Below, one piece after another: positions 7,862 to 16,228 of a stretch of DNA of 42,744 nt. The notes under the pieces are model-generated. The model was not told the origin of the DNA. It saw only the letters and a program-made list of their open reading frames with translations, and ran no database searches. The translations under genes were made by a program, and so were the position numbers. The first letter of the stretch is position 1, and each line of letters begins with the position of its first letter. The stretch comes from Sphingobium sp. (GTDB lineage: Bacteria; Pseudomonadota; Alphaproteobacteria; Sphingomonadales; Sphingomonadaceae), in NCBI GenBank assembly GCA_017745115.1, contig JAGIAA010000020.1, positions 1 to 42,744 on the forward strand, read 5' to 3'.

Positions 7862-8980
7862 ATGAAGACCTTGGGTTTGCTGGCGGCATTGTTGCCTATC
7901 GCCTTGACCGCAAGCGCTTACGCCCAATCCACGCGCACACAGCCGGCCCGCCCACAGCAGCGCCCGATCGTGCTCGCCAATTCGGGCGGCTTCCAGATCG
8001 GCGGCAAGGTCATGGTCAACCCCGAGAACCCGAACCAGCACCTGTCCTGCGATCATGGCTATGTCGAATATTTCATGCCGGAGAATCCGCGCCGGACGAG
8101 CCTCGTCATGTGGCATAGCTCCAGCACACAGGTCTGGCAGAATCGCTGGGATGGCGGCGAAGGCTTCAAGGACATGTTCCTGCGCCGCGACTATCCCGTC
8201 TACCTGTGGGACGGCCCGCGCGTCGGCCGTGCCAACTGGAGCTGCGAGACAGTCACCTACAAGCCGGGCTATCGCGACGAGGGCAATTTCACGTCCTGGA
8301 ATTTCGGTCCGTCGTACAAGAACTGGTGGCCGGGCATCCAATTCCCGAAGGATGACGAAGCGGCCTGGGCGCAGGCAACCTCCGCGCGCTACGACGAGTT
8401 CGATTTCCTGAAGAACATCATGATCGAGACCGACGCCGCGGCAGTAGCCGCCGATTCCGGCAAGCTCGGCAACAATATCATCTATCTCACCAATTCGGCG
8501 GGCGGCCTGCGCGCGCAGGTGACCGTCTCCAAGACGACGAAGAACAATGTCGCCGGCATGGTGACCTATGAGAGCATAGGCTATGTCTTTCCTATCGGCG
8601 ACCCCGAGAGCCCGAAGCTCTGCACGAATCCGGATGCCTGCGGCTTCGGGCCGATCGGCATCCCGCTTGAGGATTTCAAGAAACTTGCGAAGCTGAAGTC
8701 GATCCAGTTCGTCTGGGGCGACAATCGCAGCGACCCCAAGACGATCGTCTATCCCTATGTCGAGCAATCGCGCCTGGCCGCGAAGCTCATCAACAAATAT
8801 GGCGGCCATGCCGAAGTGGTGATGTTGGGTGAGGTAGGCCTCAAGGGGAGCACGCACATCCCCTTTGCCGACATGGACAATGACAAGGTCGCGGCGCTGC
8901 TCGACACGTTTCTCAAGGACGCCAAGCTCGACGGATATCGGAACGCCAGGCCGAGCGGCCGCTGGGTCAGAAACAAGTGA
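7862..8980 (+). CDS. Secreted alpha/beta-fold hydrolase (esterase-like)
   Basis: A 372-residue protein with a signal peptide (1-22, ending AYAQ) and an alpha/beta-hydrolase core. Candidate catalytic residues are Ser212 in the nucleophile elbow LTNSAGG, Asp287 in VWGDNRSD and His332 in GSTHIPF. WHSSS (84-88) sits where the oxyanion-hole loop is expected. Six Cys (63, 128, 254, 260 and others) fit an oxidising periplasmic site. Likely a carboxylesterase, lactonase or similar; the substrate is unknown. It lies 139 bases after the TonB receptor, suggesting hydrolysis of an ester-linked substrate before or just after uptake. ATG 7862 is chosen over GTG 7856 because GGAGAGGG (7847-7854) is best spaced to it. 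Confidence 0.85.
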   Translation: MKTLGLLAALLPIALTASAYAQSTRTQPARPQQRPIVLANSGGFQIGGKVMVNPENPNQHLSCDHGYVEYFMPENPRRTSLVMWHSSSTQVWQNRWDGGEGFKDMFLRRDYPVYLWDGPRVGRANWSCETVTYKPGYRDEGNFTSWNFGPSYKNWWPGIQFPKDDEAAWAQATSARYDEFDFLKNIMIETDAAAVAADSGKLGNNIIYLTNSAGGLRAQVTVSKTTKNNVAGMVTYESIGYVFPIGDPESPKLCTNPDACGFGPIGIPLEDFKKLAKLKSIQFVWGDNRSDPKTIVYPYVEQSRLAAKLINKYGGHAEVVMLGEVGLKGSTHIPFADMDNDKVAALLDTFLKDAKLDGYRNARPSGRWVRNK

Positions 8981-9046
8981 CTCCTCCTGCGCCGGCCACG
9001 CTCCCCGCGGCCGGCGCCATTTCGCCCGCAGTGGTCCGGAAGACGA

Positions 9047-10009
9047 TCAGCCCTTGAAGCGTTCCACGGGCGCGGACCGACGATAGTCACGCGGCGCGGC
9101 GCCGAACTGCTCGTGGAAGCAGCGCGTAAAATAGGCCGAGCTGTTGAATCCCCAGGAAAAGGCGATCTCGGTCAGCGTATGACCGTTCCAGGCGGGATTG
9201 CGCATCTGCCGGGCGCACTCCTCGAGGCGCCGGCGCAGGATGTAGGCGCTGACTCGTTCGCCGGAGATGGAGAAGATGGTGCGCAAATAGCGCGGGCTCA
9301 GCCGCAGTCCGGAGGCAATTGAGGCTGGGCTCAGCTGCGGATCGCGCAGATGCTCTTCAATGTAGCGGATGATGTCCTTGCGCCGCTGCCAGAGCGTGGC
9401 GGAAGCATTCGAGCCCTCGAAGCCCATGGTGTAGCTCATCGAGATCATCTCGAGCAGATGGCGCGCAACCTGGCCCTCATAGGCGCTGTCGATGCCCGCC
9501 TCGACCCGGTTGGTGAGCGACTGGACCATCGCCGAGACCGTGTCGGTCAGGCCGACAGCCCGCCCCAGGTGGAGGCCGCAGAACTGCTCGGGCGTCGGCA
9601 GATATTCGCGCAGCGTGTTGGGCTCGACGCGGACCATGATGGTCGTCGAATGGTCGCGGGTCGCCCAATAATGCGGCAGGCCTGTGTCGCAAAGCACGAA
9701 GTCGCCCTCGGAAAGATGCGCTTCGTTGCCGCAATGATAGAAGGTCGAATGTCCTTCGGCTTGCAGCAGGAAGGAATAAAGCCGCGGCGAATGCTGCTGG
9801 ATGTCGGCCTGGCTGCGCTCGAAGCTGCAGCAGTCGACCGAGAGCTTGGCGAGTTTGACGGGACCGATCTTGCCGATCCGCAGATCCGCGTCGAACTGCG
9901 ATTGATCCTCCGGCGCGAAGCCACCCCGGCTCATCCGTTGCGCGTAGAGTGCATTCCATGCCGCCGCGCGTCCGGCCATCGGCAGGCCTGTGGTGCTGAA
10001 CCTCTCCAT
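9047..10009 (-). CDS. AraC family transcriptional regulator (1)
   Basis: A 320-residue regulator with an N-terminal beta-rich effector domain of the AraC-binding-like type (about 30-185, including LSEGDFVLCDTGLPHYW) and a C-terminal double helix-turn-helix (about 215-312, with SPRYLRTIFS and ITEIAFSWGFNSSAYFTRCF-type second motif, ending PRDYRR). Such proteins usually activate neighbouring catabolic operons when a substrate or intermediate is bound. It is convergent with the alpha/beta hydrolase and lies downstream of the MFS gene on the same strand. Its architecture matches the AraC genes at 19881 and 29315; the phrase LPTPEQFCG here and LPSPEQFCG there suggest common descent. Confidence 0.92.
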   Translation of the reverse strand: MERFSTTGLPMAGRAAAWNALYAQRMSRGGFAPEDQSQFDADLRIGKIGPVKLAKLSVDCCSFERSQADIQQHSPRLYSFLLQAEGHSTFYHCGNEAHLSEGDFVLCDTGLPHYWATRDHSTTIMVRVEPNTLREYLPTPEQFCGLHLGRAVGLTDTVSAMVQSLTNRVEAGIDSAYEGQVARHLLEMISMSYTMGFEGSNASATLWQRRKDIIRYIEEHLRDPQLSPASIASGLRLSPRYLRTIFSISGERVSAYILRRRLEECARQMRNPAWNGHTLTEIAFSWGFNSSAYFTRCFHEQFGAAPRDYRRSAPVERFKG

Positions 10010-10125
10010 CTCGACGTTCCTCTTCCTCCCCGGCAGGCCTCACTTCTTGGCGAGCGCGTCCCTGCGATTCACGGGTCCCGCCCGCCTTCTCCTAAGTCAC
10101 CCGGCATATAATATCGAAATCCTGT

Positions 10126-10143
10126 ATCGTTTGGCGAAACGAT
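10126..10143. promoter_or_regulatory. Palindrome upstream of AraC regulator 1
   Basis: Perfect 7-bp arms ATCGTTT and AAACGAT enclose GGCG in the gap between the MFS and AraC genes. On the minus strand it lies just upstream of a TATTAT box (10113-10108) that lacks a good -35 element. It could be an operator for autoregulation or a weak terminator for the MFS transcript. Confidence 0.35.
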
Positions 10144-10158
10144 GCGCGAGTAATTTCA

Positions 10159-11457
10159 TTACGCCGCTTTAGGGGCCCGTGCCGATTTCGGCCGGGCCGT
10201 GTCGTCCAGGTCGCTCATCGATTGCAATGGCCGCCCCGCCGTTTCCGGCAGCAGGAAAGTCATGACCACCGCGACGAGAATGGCGGCGATCGCAAAGATC
10301 GCCATTGCCGCGCTCAGGGGGATGTCCTTGGCGAGCAGCGGGATACCGAGGATGAAGAGCGCGCCGGCGGCGCGGCCGCTATTATAGGCGAAGGCTTGCC
10401 CGGAGCCGCGCAGCTCGGTCGGGAAAAGCTCCGTGAAATAGGGGCCGAACGATGCGTACATGCCGAATTGCAAGCCGCCATAGACGAGCCCGATGGGAAT
10501 GAGGAAATGCAGGTCCGCGCCCCACGGTCCGAAGAGATAGATGGCCGCCATGATCAGGAAGCCGACGCCAAACATGCGGAAGACGGCGCGCCGGCCGAAA
10601 TGGTCGCTGAGATAGGCATTGACCAGGCAGCCGGCGAAGCCGCCGATGCTGTTCATGAGCACGCAGTAGCTCGCGACCGACTGGGTGAGTCCGCGCTCTG
10701 ACGTCATGAAGGCAGTGAGGAAATTGGCCACCGAATAAGCGGCACCCTGCACACCGAAGGAGAGCAGGGCCGTCAGCAGCGTCAGGCCGATCACCCTGGG
10801 GCCGAAGATCGCGGCGAGGTTCGCGTTCTGGCCGCGCACCTGCTGCTGTTCCCTAGCGCGCTTGTAGATGTCGGAATCGTCCGATCCGCGGCGGACGAAG
10901 AAAATCAGCACCGCCGGCAGCAGGCCGACCCAGAAGGCGAAGCGCCAGCCGATGTCCGGCTCGAACATCGTCGCGACCGGCCCGGCGAGCAGCGCCGCGA
11001 TGCCCGAGCCGATCGGCGCGCCGCTCTGCACGATGCCGAGCGCCTTGCCGCGGTGCTTGGGCGCGATCATCTCGCCGAGCAGTACGGCGCCGACGGCCCA
11101 TTCAGCGCCGAAGCCGATGCCGTGCAGGATGCGGATGACGAGCAGCTGAGAATAATCCTGCGCGAACCCCGAGGCGAAGGAGAAGACCGAGAACCACAGG
11201 ATGGTGAGCTGCAGCATGCGTGCGCGGCCGAAACGATCGCACAGCCAGCCGCCGAGCCAGCCGCCGACGGCGGCGGCGAAGAAATTGGCGCTGGCGATGG
11301 AGGTCGCCTGGGCCAGCGTCAGGCCCAGCGATCCGATGAGCAGCGGAATGAGATATTGGTAGACCTGGGAGTCGGCGGCATCCATCGCCCAGCCGGCGCC
11401 GCAGGTCCAGAAGACGCGCCGGGTCTTTTTGTCCGACTCGCGGTACCAGCCCATCAT
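10159..11457 (-). CDS. MFS transporter, metabolite:H+ symporter type (1)
   Basis: A 432-residue carrier with twelve predicted membrane helices. The MFS signature GGWLCDRFGRAR lies between helices 2 and 3, an acidic-basic LGEMIAPKHRGKALG motif sits after helix 4, and a second GR-type loop (YLSDHFGRRAVF) falls mid-protein. The profile resembles the sugar/aromatic-acid:proton symporters (ShiA, PcaK and sialate-carrier relatives). It probably brings the island's small acidic substrate or intermediate across the inner membrane. The start at 11457 (or 11454) is chosen because the upstream extension is Arg-rich and unlike MFS N-termini, and GGGGATCC precedes it. It is divergent from the SDR gene at 11730. 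Confidence 0.9.
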   Translation of the reverse strand: MMGWYRESDKKTRRVFWTCGAGWAMDAADSQVYQYLIPLLIGSLGLTLAQATSIASANFFAAAVGGWLGGWLCDRFGRARMLQLTILWFSVFSFASGFAQDYSQLLVIRILHGIGFGAEWAVGAVLLGEMIAPKHRGKALGIVQSGAPIGSGIAALLAGPVATMFEPDIGWRFAFWVGLLPAVLIFFVRRGSDDSDIYKRAREQQQVRGQNANLAAIFGPRVIGLTLLTALLSFGVQGAAYSVANFLTAFMTSERGLTQSVASYCVLMNSIGGFAGCLVNAYLSDHFGRRAVFRMFGVGFLIMAAIYLFGPWGADLHFLIPIGLVYGGLQFGMYASFGPYFTELFPTELRGSGQAFAYNSGRAAGALFILGIPLLAKDIPLSAAMAIFAIAAILVAVVMTFLLPETAGRPLQSMSDLDDTARPKSARAPKAA

Positions 11458-11648
11458 GATCGGATCCCCGCGAAGCGGGCGGGATCTGCCGCAACGGGCG
11501 TGGCGCAAGGCTCGGAAATGGGCCGTTTCGGCCGCCACCCAGACACGATCATTCCTCCCCAGCGCACAATGGTCTCCTCGCGATGTTACGCCAACCGGTC
11601 CTGTGCAGCTTGATGAAAGCGGCCTGCGGAGTTGTACGGAATGTGAAA

Positions 11649-11678
11649 TTTGCAGGCCCTGCGCAAGCGGCTTGCAAA
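11649..11678. promoter_or_regulatory. Candidate operator between divergent MFS and SDR genes
   Basis: Inverted arms TTTGCA (11649-11654) and TGCAAA (11673-11678) lie about two helical turns apart in the 272-base gap between the divergent MFS (10159-11457) and SDR (11730-12509) genes. This is where a shared regulator would bind. Short arms make chance possible. Confidence 0.25.
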
Positions 11679-11729
11679 GCCCGGATTTCCGCCGCTAGTG
11701 CCGATGCGCACGGCCGCCGGGAGAGCGAC

Positions 11730-12509
11730 ATGACGGACCCATTGTTCGATATTCGCGGCAAGGTCGCGCTGGTCACGGGCGGCACCAGCGGCATCGGTTT
11801 CATGATCGCCAAGGGACTCGTGGCGCGCGGCGTGAAAACCTATGTCAGCGGCCGTGACGCAGCCCGAACGGCCGAAATAGCGGCCCAGATCGCTGCCGAA
11901 GCGAACGGCGCCTGCATTGGCCTGGCTGCCGATCTCGCCGACAAGGCGGGCCCGCAAGCCCTCGCCGATGCTTATGCCGCCAAGGAAAGCCGGCTCGACC
12001 TGCTGGTCAACAATGCCGGTGCCAACGCAACGGGCAGCCTCGCCGCCATGACCGTCGAGGATTGGGACTTGGTGCTGGACGTCAACGTCCGCGCCGCCTT
12101 CTTCCTCGCCAAGGCCCTGCTGCCGCTGCTGAAGGCCAGCGCGAGCGCCGAAGATCCGGCGCGGATCGTCAATCTGGGATCGATCGGCGGACTGCATGTG
12201 CCCGGCTGGGAGGCGCACGCCTATGGTGCGTCAAAAGCGGCGATTCACCATCTGACCCGCAGTCTCGCCAAGGCGCTGGGGCCGGACCGGATCACGGTCA
12301 ACGCGATCGCGCCAGGCCCCTTCCCCTCGCGCATGACCGACACGAGCTCCGAGCAGCTCAAGAGGAGCGTAGCGACCTACATTCCGCTCGGCCGCCCTGG
12401 CGAGGCGGACGATGTGGTCGGTGCGGTGACGTTCCTCGCTTCGCGCGCCGGCGCCTATGTCAACGGCCACACGCTGCCGCTCGACGGTGGTTATGTCGGG
12501 GCGCTGTAG
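11730..12509 (+). CDS. Short-chain dehydrogenase/reductase (1)
   Basis: A 259-residue classical SDR. The Rossmann motif TGGTSGIG (16-23) binds NAD(P), NNAG is at 94-97, and the catalytic Ser151, Tyr165 and Lys169 (YGASK) are all present. The C-terminal GHTLPLDGGY matches the family. The closest pattern I recall is the RhlG/FabG-like oxidoreductases that act on 3-oxoacyl or alicyclic ketones, but the substrate is unknown. Asp/Arg choice after the second strand (SGRDAAR) suggests NADP(H) preference. ATG 11730 is chosen because GGGAGAG precedes it and the fold begins there; upstream codons are non-family sequence. It probably carries out a redox step in the island's pathway. Confidence 0.92.
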   Translation: MTDPLFDIRGKVALVTGGTSGIGFMIAKGLVARGVKTYVSGRDAARTAEIAAQIAAEANGACIGLAADLADKAGPQALADAYAAKESRLDLLVNNAGANATGSLAAMTVEDWDLVLDVNVRAAFFLAKALLPLLKASASAEDPARIVNLGSIGGLHVPGWEAHAYGASKAAIHHLTRSLAKALGPDRITVNAIAPGPFPSRMTDTSSEQLKRSVATYIPLGRPGEADDVVGAVTFLASRAGAYVNGHTLPLDGGYVGAL

Positions 12510-12526
12510 GTTGCGCGGTCTTTCTT

Positions 12527-12683
12527 CGCCCCTTCAGGGGAGAGGATAGTGGCGCTTGCGGGCAAAGTGGGCTGGCCGCGCAATTTGGAGAGGGGATGGG
12601 GCTACGGGAACGGCGGGCCCCCTCTCCAACTTCGCCTAGCCGCCGAAGCGGCAAGGCTTCGCATCCTCTCCCCTGAATGGGCG
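12527..12683. repeat. Long imperfect inverted repeat, intergenic
   Basis: Outer arms 12527-12547 and 12663-12683 are complementary with one mismatch (core ATCCTCTCCCCTGAA). Nested inside are TTGGAGAGGGG and CCCCCTCTCCAA. The whole 157-base unit could fold into one long hairpin between the convergent SDR and BKACE genes. It resembles dispersed palindromic elements of sphingomonads and may also act as a bidirectional terminator. Confidence 0.7.
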
Positions 12684-12694
12684 GGGAAAGGAGT

Positions 12695-13639
12695 TCAAAA
12701 TCCCACCTGATCGCCGCCCTTGAGCCCCAGCAGCGCGCGTGCCTCGTCGGGCGTCGCGATCTCCAGCCCTAGCTCCTCGACGATGCGCCGTATCTTCGCG
12801 ACCTGCTGGGCATTAGACGCCGCAAGCTCCCCCTTGCCGATATAGAGGCTGTCCTCCAAGCCGACTCGCGCATGCCCCCCGAGCAGAACCGATTGCGTGC
12901 AGAAGGTGATCTGGTTCTTGCCCGCCGCGAAGGCCGAGAAATGATAGTCGCCGCCGAACAGACTGTCGGCGACCGTGATCATATGCGCGGTGTTGCGCAC
13001 ATCCGTCCCGATGCCGCCCAGGATGCCGAAAATGCCCTGGATGAGGAACGGCGGCTTGATCAGGCCTTTGTCGGCGAAATGGGCGAGCGTGTAGAGATGC
13101 CCGATATCATAGCATTCGAACTCGAAGCGGGTGCCGAAGGCCTGCCCGACCTCGGTCATGATCCGCTCGATGAAGACATTGTCGTTGTACATGATGCGGC
13201 CGCGCGCACCCTCGACATAGGGCTGCTCCCAGGGATGCTGCCATTCCTTCACGCGTGCGCCGGCGCCCGAAAAGTCGAAGATCAGCGGGCCCATGTTGAG
13301 CGAGGCGACCTCGGGTTTCGCGGCCTTGGCGCCTTCCAGCCGCGCGTCGAGCGTCATCGTCGCGCTGCCGCCGGTCGAGATGTTGATGACCGCATCGGTC
13401 GCCTGCTTGATGCGTGGCAGGAATTTCATGAAATCGCTGGCGAGCGGGCTGGGTGAGCCATCCTCCGGATTGCGCGCGTGGAGATGCAGGATCGCCGCGC
13501 CAGCTTCCGCCGCGCCGATCGCCGCCTCGGCGATCTGGTCGGGCGTCACCGGCAGGTGCGGTGACATGGACGGCGTGTGGATCGAGCCCGTCGGCGCACA
13601 GGTAATGATGACCTTGCGGTTCTTGCCCTGGTCGAACAT
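12695..13639 (-). CDS. Beta-keto acid cleavage enzyme (BKACE, Kce-like)
   Basis: A 314-residue TIM-barrel protein of the former DUF849 family. Known members condense a beta-keto acid with acetyl-CoA and split it to acetoacetate plus a new CoA ester (3-keto-5-aminohexanoate cleavage in lysine fermentation; carnitine breakdown). Visible motifs are the N-terminal VIITCAPTG, the zinc-binding ILHLHARNPEDG (His52, His54), STGG at 88-91, SLNMG at 113-117, and GGHARVGLED (254-263), whose Glu262 is probably the third metal ligand. ATG 13639 is preferred over GTG 13663 because GAGGGG is well placed. It follows the aldehyde dehydrogenase gene on the same strand and implies a beta-keto acid intermediate in the pathway. 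Confidence 0.92.
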   Translation of the reverse strand: MFDQGKNRKVIITCAPTGSIHTPSMSPHLPVTPDQIAEAAIGAAEAGAAILHLHARNPEDGSPSPLASDFMKFLPRIKQATDAVINISTGGSATMTLDARLEGAKAAKPEVASLNMGPLIFDFSGAGARVKEWQHPWEQPYVEGARGRIMYNDNVFIERIMTEVGQAFGTRFEFECYDIGHLYTLAHFADKGLIKPPFLIQGIFGILGGIGTDVRNTAHMITVADSLFGGDYHFSAFAAGKNQITFCTQSVLLGGHARVGLEDSLYIGKGELAASNAQQVAKIRRIVEELGLEIATPDEARALLGLKGGDQVGF

Positions 13640-13666
13640 GCGTTTCCCCTCTTTCCCATTCACACC

Positions 13667-13740
13667 GTTCGGGCTGAGCCTGTCGAAGCCCTGTCCTTCT
13701 TCGGAAAGAAGAGCGGCCCTTCGACAAGCTCAGGGCGAAC
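13667..13740. repeat. Inverted repeat with GTTCGGGCTGAGC-type arms
   Basis: Arms 13667-13688 and 13719-13740 are 22 bases each and nearly complementary (CTTCGACAAGCTCAGGGCGAAC on the right). This matches a dispersed palindrome common in sphingomonad and related genomes. It fills most of the 120-base gap between the aldehyde dehydrogenase and BKACE genes, where it may lower read-through. Confidence 0.8.
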
Positions 13741-13759
13741 GGGAAACGGAATCGCTTCG

Positions 13760-15241
13760 TTAAAGCCCCGCCTGACAGAGATATTTGATGTTCAGATATT
13801 CCTCGAGGCCATGGTGCGAGCCTTCGCGGCCAAGGCCCGACTGCTTCACACCGCCAAAAGGTGCTGCGGCATTGGAAATGAGCCCGGTGTTGATGCCGCA
13901 CATGCCGCTCTCGATGTCGCGCGTGGCGCGTGCGATCGTCCGCGGATCGGACGAGCATATATAGGACGCAAGGCCGAACGGCGTGTCGTTGGCGAGGCGG
14001 ATGGCATCTTCATAGCTGTCGAACCTGATTACCGCCGCGAGGGGCCCGAAGGTCTCCTCCCGCGTCAGCAGCGCATCCTGCCTGACCCCCGAAAGCAGCG
14101 TGGGCGGCATCAGGCGACCCGAGCCGCGAGCGCCGGCGAGCAATGTTGCGCCGGCTTTCACGGCTTCATCGAGATGCTCATTAACCTTGTCGACCGCGGC
14201 CTTATCGATGAGCGGGCCGATGTCGGTAGCCTCCTCGAACCCGTCGCCCAGCACCATGGCCGCGACGCGCGCGCGGAACGCCTCGACGAAGCGGTCGTGG
14301 ATTCCGGCCTGCACGTAGATGCGGTTGGCGGCGATGCAGCTCTGGCCACTGTTGCGGAACTTCGCGACCATCGCCGTCTCGATCGCCATGTCGAGGTCGG
14401 CGTCGTCGAAGATGATGAGTGGGGCATTGCCGCCCAGCTCCAGGCCGAGGCGCTTGATGGTCGGGCCGGAGGCCTGCATCAGCCAGGCGCCGATGCTGGT
14501 CGATCCGGTGAAGCTGATCTTGCGGACCACTTCGCTCGATGTGACGAGTTCGCCGACCATCGAAGCCTTGCCGGTGACGACGTTGAGGACACCGTCCGGA
14601 ATGCCCGCTTCCTGCGCAAGGAGGCCGAGCGTGATTGCCGAGAGCGGCGTCTGCGAGGCTGGCTTGGCGACCATCGTGCAGCCGGCGGCCAGTGCCGGTG
14701 CGAGCTTGCGCGTCAGCATGGCGTTGGGAAAGTTCCACGGCGTGATCGCGACGCAGACGCCGACCGGCTCGCGCGTCGCGCGCAGCTCGCGGCCAGGCAC
14801 ATTCGCCGGAATGACCTCGCCCAGTGCGCGAGGGGCTTCGTCGGCGTAGAATTCGACGAAGGCCGCGCCATAATCGATCTCGGCGCGCGCCTCCTTGAGC
14901 GCCTTGCCATTTTCCAGCGTGATGATCCGGGCCAACGTCTCCTTGTTGGCCATGATGAGCTCATGCCAGCGCCGCAGCAGCGCGCCGCGGTCTTTCGCCG
15001 GCCGACGCGACCAGTCCTTGAAGGCGGTTTCGGCGGCGTCGATGGCGCCCTGTACTTCCTGCCGGTCGAGGTCGGGCACGGTGCCGATCGTTTCGCCCGT
15101 GAAGGGGTCGTCGACCGCGATCGTGTTGCCCGAGGCGGCGTTTCGCCATTGCCCGCCGATCAGCGCCTGCTGCTTGAAAAGAGGCGAGTTGCGGACGGCG
15201 TCTCTGTCGGCGTTATGCGTTGGCAAGATCTGCTCCATCAT
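13760..15241 (-). CDS. gabD: NAD(P)-dependent succinate-semialdehyde-type dehydrogenase
   Basis: A 493-residue aldehyde dehydrogenase with all key residues: Asn170 in TPWNFP, Lys193 in VAKPAS, the Glu268 general base in LELGGNAP, the Cys302 nucleophile in NSGQSCIAANR, and EETFGPLA later. The N-terminal pattern (LIGGQWRNAASGNTI, DPFTGE) and end (GGVKQSGLGREGSHHGLEEY) match the GabD class, which oxidises succinate semialdehyde to succinate; glutarate semialdehyde is an alternative. Next to the divergent HpaI-type aldolase, it makes sense as the enzyme that clears the aldehyde product. ATG 15241 is directly followed by a second start at 15238. It heads a probable minus-strand transcript with the BKACE gene. 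Confidence 0.88.
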   Translation of the reverse strand: MMEQILPTHNADRDAVRNSPLFKQQALIGGQWRNAASGNTIAVDDPFTGETIGTVPDLDRQEVQGAIDAAETAFKDWSRRPAKDRGALLRRWHELIMANKETLARIITLENGKALKEARAEIDYGAAFVEFYADEAPRALGEVIPANVPGRELRATREPVGVCVAITPWNFPNAMLTRKLAPALAAGCTMVAKPASQTPLSAITLGLLAQEAGIPDGVLNVVTGKASMVGELVTSSEVVRKISFTGSTSIGAWLMQASGPTIKRLGLELGGNAPLIIFDDADLDMAIETAMVAKFRNSGQSCIAANRIYVQAGIHDRFVEAFRARVAAMVLGDGFEEATDIGPLIDKAAVDKVNEHLDEAVKAGATLLAGARGSGRLMPPTLLSGVRQDALLTREETFGPLAAVIRFDSYEDAIRLANDTPFGLASYICSSDPRTIARATRDIESGMCGINTGLISNAAAPFGGVKQSGLGREGSHHGLEEYLNIKYLCQAGL

Positions 15242-15468
15242 CCTGTCGGGCCTGCTCTATGTGGTTGGCTCAGGCCCCACTTGCCCATTGCGGCTTGGAT
15301 GCTTGCGCCGCCCGGCGGCCTTGGGCACTCTGCCGCCGGTGAAGTGACAGATATGCGTGGCTGTCCGGGCAAATCAATTGCGAGTGCCCCTCTGAGCAAG
15401 AATGGCTGCCCGGGCGGCGCGAGAAACGGGGCAAGTCGAGGCCCGGGTCGAGACGAGAGGATACCCTT
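15242..15468. promoter_or_regulatory. Divergent control region, dehydrogenase / aldolase
   Basis: This 227-base gap separates the divergent aldehyde dehydrogenase and aldolase genes and must hold both promoters. GAGAGG at 15455-15460 is the aldolase ribosome site. A GCCCGGGC/GTCCGGGC-rich pair around 15362-15420 could form a local stem. No clear sigma-70 promoter is visible. Confidence 0.4.
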
Positions 15469-16224
15469 TTGAAGAATTTTCTGTCGTCCTTTCCGGACCG
15501 GCCCCGCGGCATGCTCGGGACCTGGGTCAAGATCCCGTCGCTGGAGACGGTCGAACTTCTGGGTCACGCCGGATTCGAGTTCGTCGTCATCGACATGGAA
15601 CATGCCCCGCACAGCATGAGCGCGGCCTATGAGCTGATCTTTGCCGCGCAGGCCTGCGGCATGGCGGCCCTGGTGCGGTTGCCCGACCAGGGCGGCAACG
15701 AGGTACAGCGGCTCCTTGACGGCGGTGCCGATGGCCTGCTCGTGCCGCGCATCGACAGCATCGAGACGGCCAGGCGGATCACGCGGCGGATGGTCTTCTC
15801 GCCACGCGGTGAGCGCGGCCTTGGCGCGACCTCGCGCGCCGGCCGCTGGGGCCTGATGCCGATGGCCGATTATGTGAAACGCGGCAATGACGAGTGCCTG
15901 CGCATGATCCAGCTCGAGGACTGGGACAATCTCCACAAGGCAGCGGATTATCTTGCGCTCGACGATGTCGGCGGCGTGTTCGTTGGCCTTGGCGATCTCT
16001 TCCTGTCCAGCGGCAAACCACCCTCAGATCCGGAGGTGCAGGCGCTGGTGAAAGCGGTCGTCCGGGCAGCCGAAAATGCCGGCAAACTCTCTGGAATTGC
16101 GGCGGGCGGCCCGAAGGAAGCACGCACCTATCTCGACCTTGGCTACTCGCTTGTCATGGTCAGCAACGACACCACATTGTTCGGCAAGGCTGCCCAGGCC
16201 GCCGTCGCCGAGACGCTGGAGTAA
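15469..16224 (+). CDS. HpcH/HpaI-family class II aldolase
   Basis: A 251-residue metal-dependent aldolase of the HpcH/HpaI family, which cleaves 4-hydroxy-2-oxo acids to pyruvate and an aldehyde. Positions agree closely with HpaI: His45 in IDMEHAPH, Arg70 in ALVRLP, and metal ligands Glu150 in IQLED and Asp176 in GLGDLF. The start is TTG at 15469, chosen because GAGAGG stands eight bases upstream and the fold begins at once; the next in-frame ATG would remove the first strand. It leads a tight plus-strand operon with the cupin and amidohydrolase genes. If its aldehyde product is succinate semialdehyde, the divergent dehydrogenase would complete the step, as in homoprotocatechuate breakdown (inference). 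Confidence 0.9.
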   Translation: MKNFLSSFPDRPRGMLGTWVKIPSLETVELLGHAGFEFVVIDMEHAPHSMSAAYELIFAAQACGMAALVRLPDQGGNEVQRLLDGGADGLLVPRIDSIETARRITRRMVFSPRGERGLGATSRAGRWGLMPMADYVKRGNDECLRMIQLEDWDNLHKAADYLALDDVGGVFVGLGDLFLSSGKPPSDPEVQALVKAVVRAAENAGKLSGIAAGGPKEARTYLDLGYSLVMVSNDTTLFGKAAQAAVAETLE

Positions 16225-16228
16225 CCTG

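Noticed and set aside
13577..15472. A long plus-strand open frame (about 630 codons) opposite the aldehyde dehydrogenase and a similar one at 33331-35139 opposite the ABC ATPase
   Set aside because: They are composition-driven shadows of high-GC genes: low-complexity Arg/Ala/Gly/Asp content, no domain, no ribosome site, while the other strand codes for complete enzymes.
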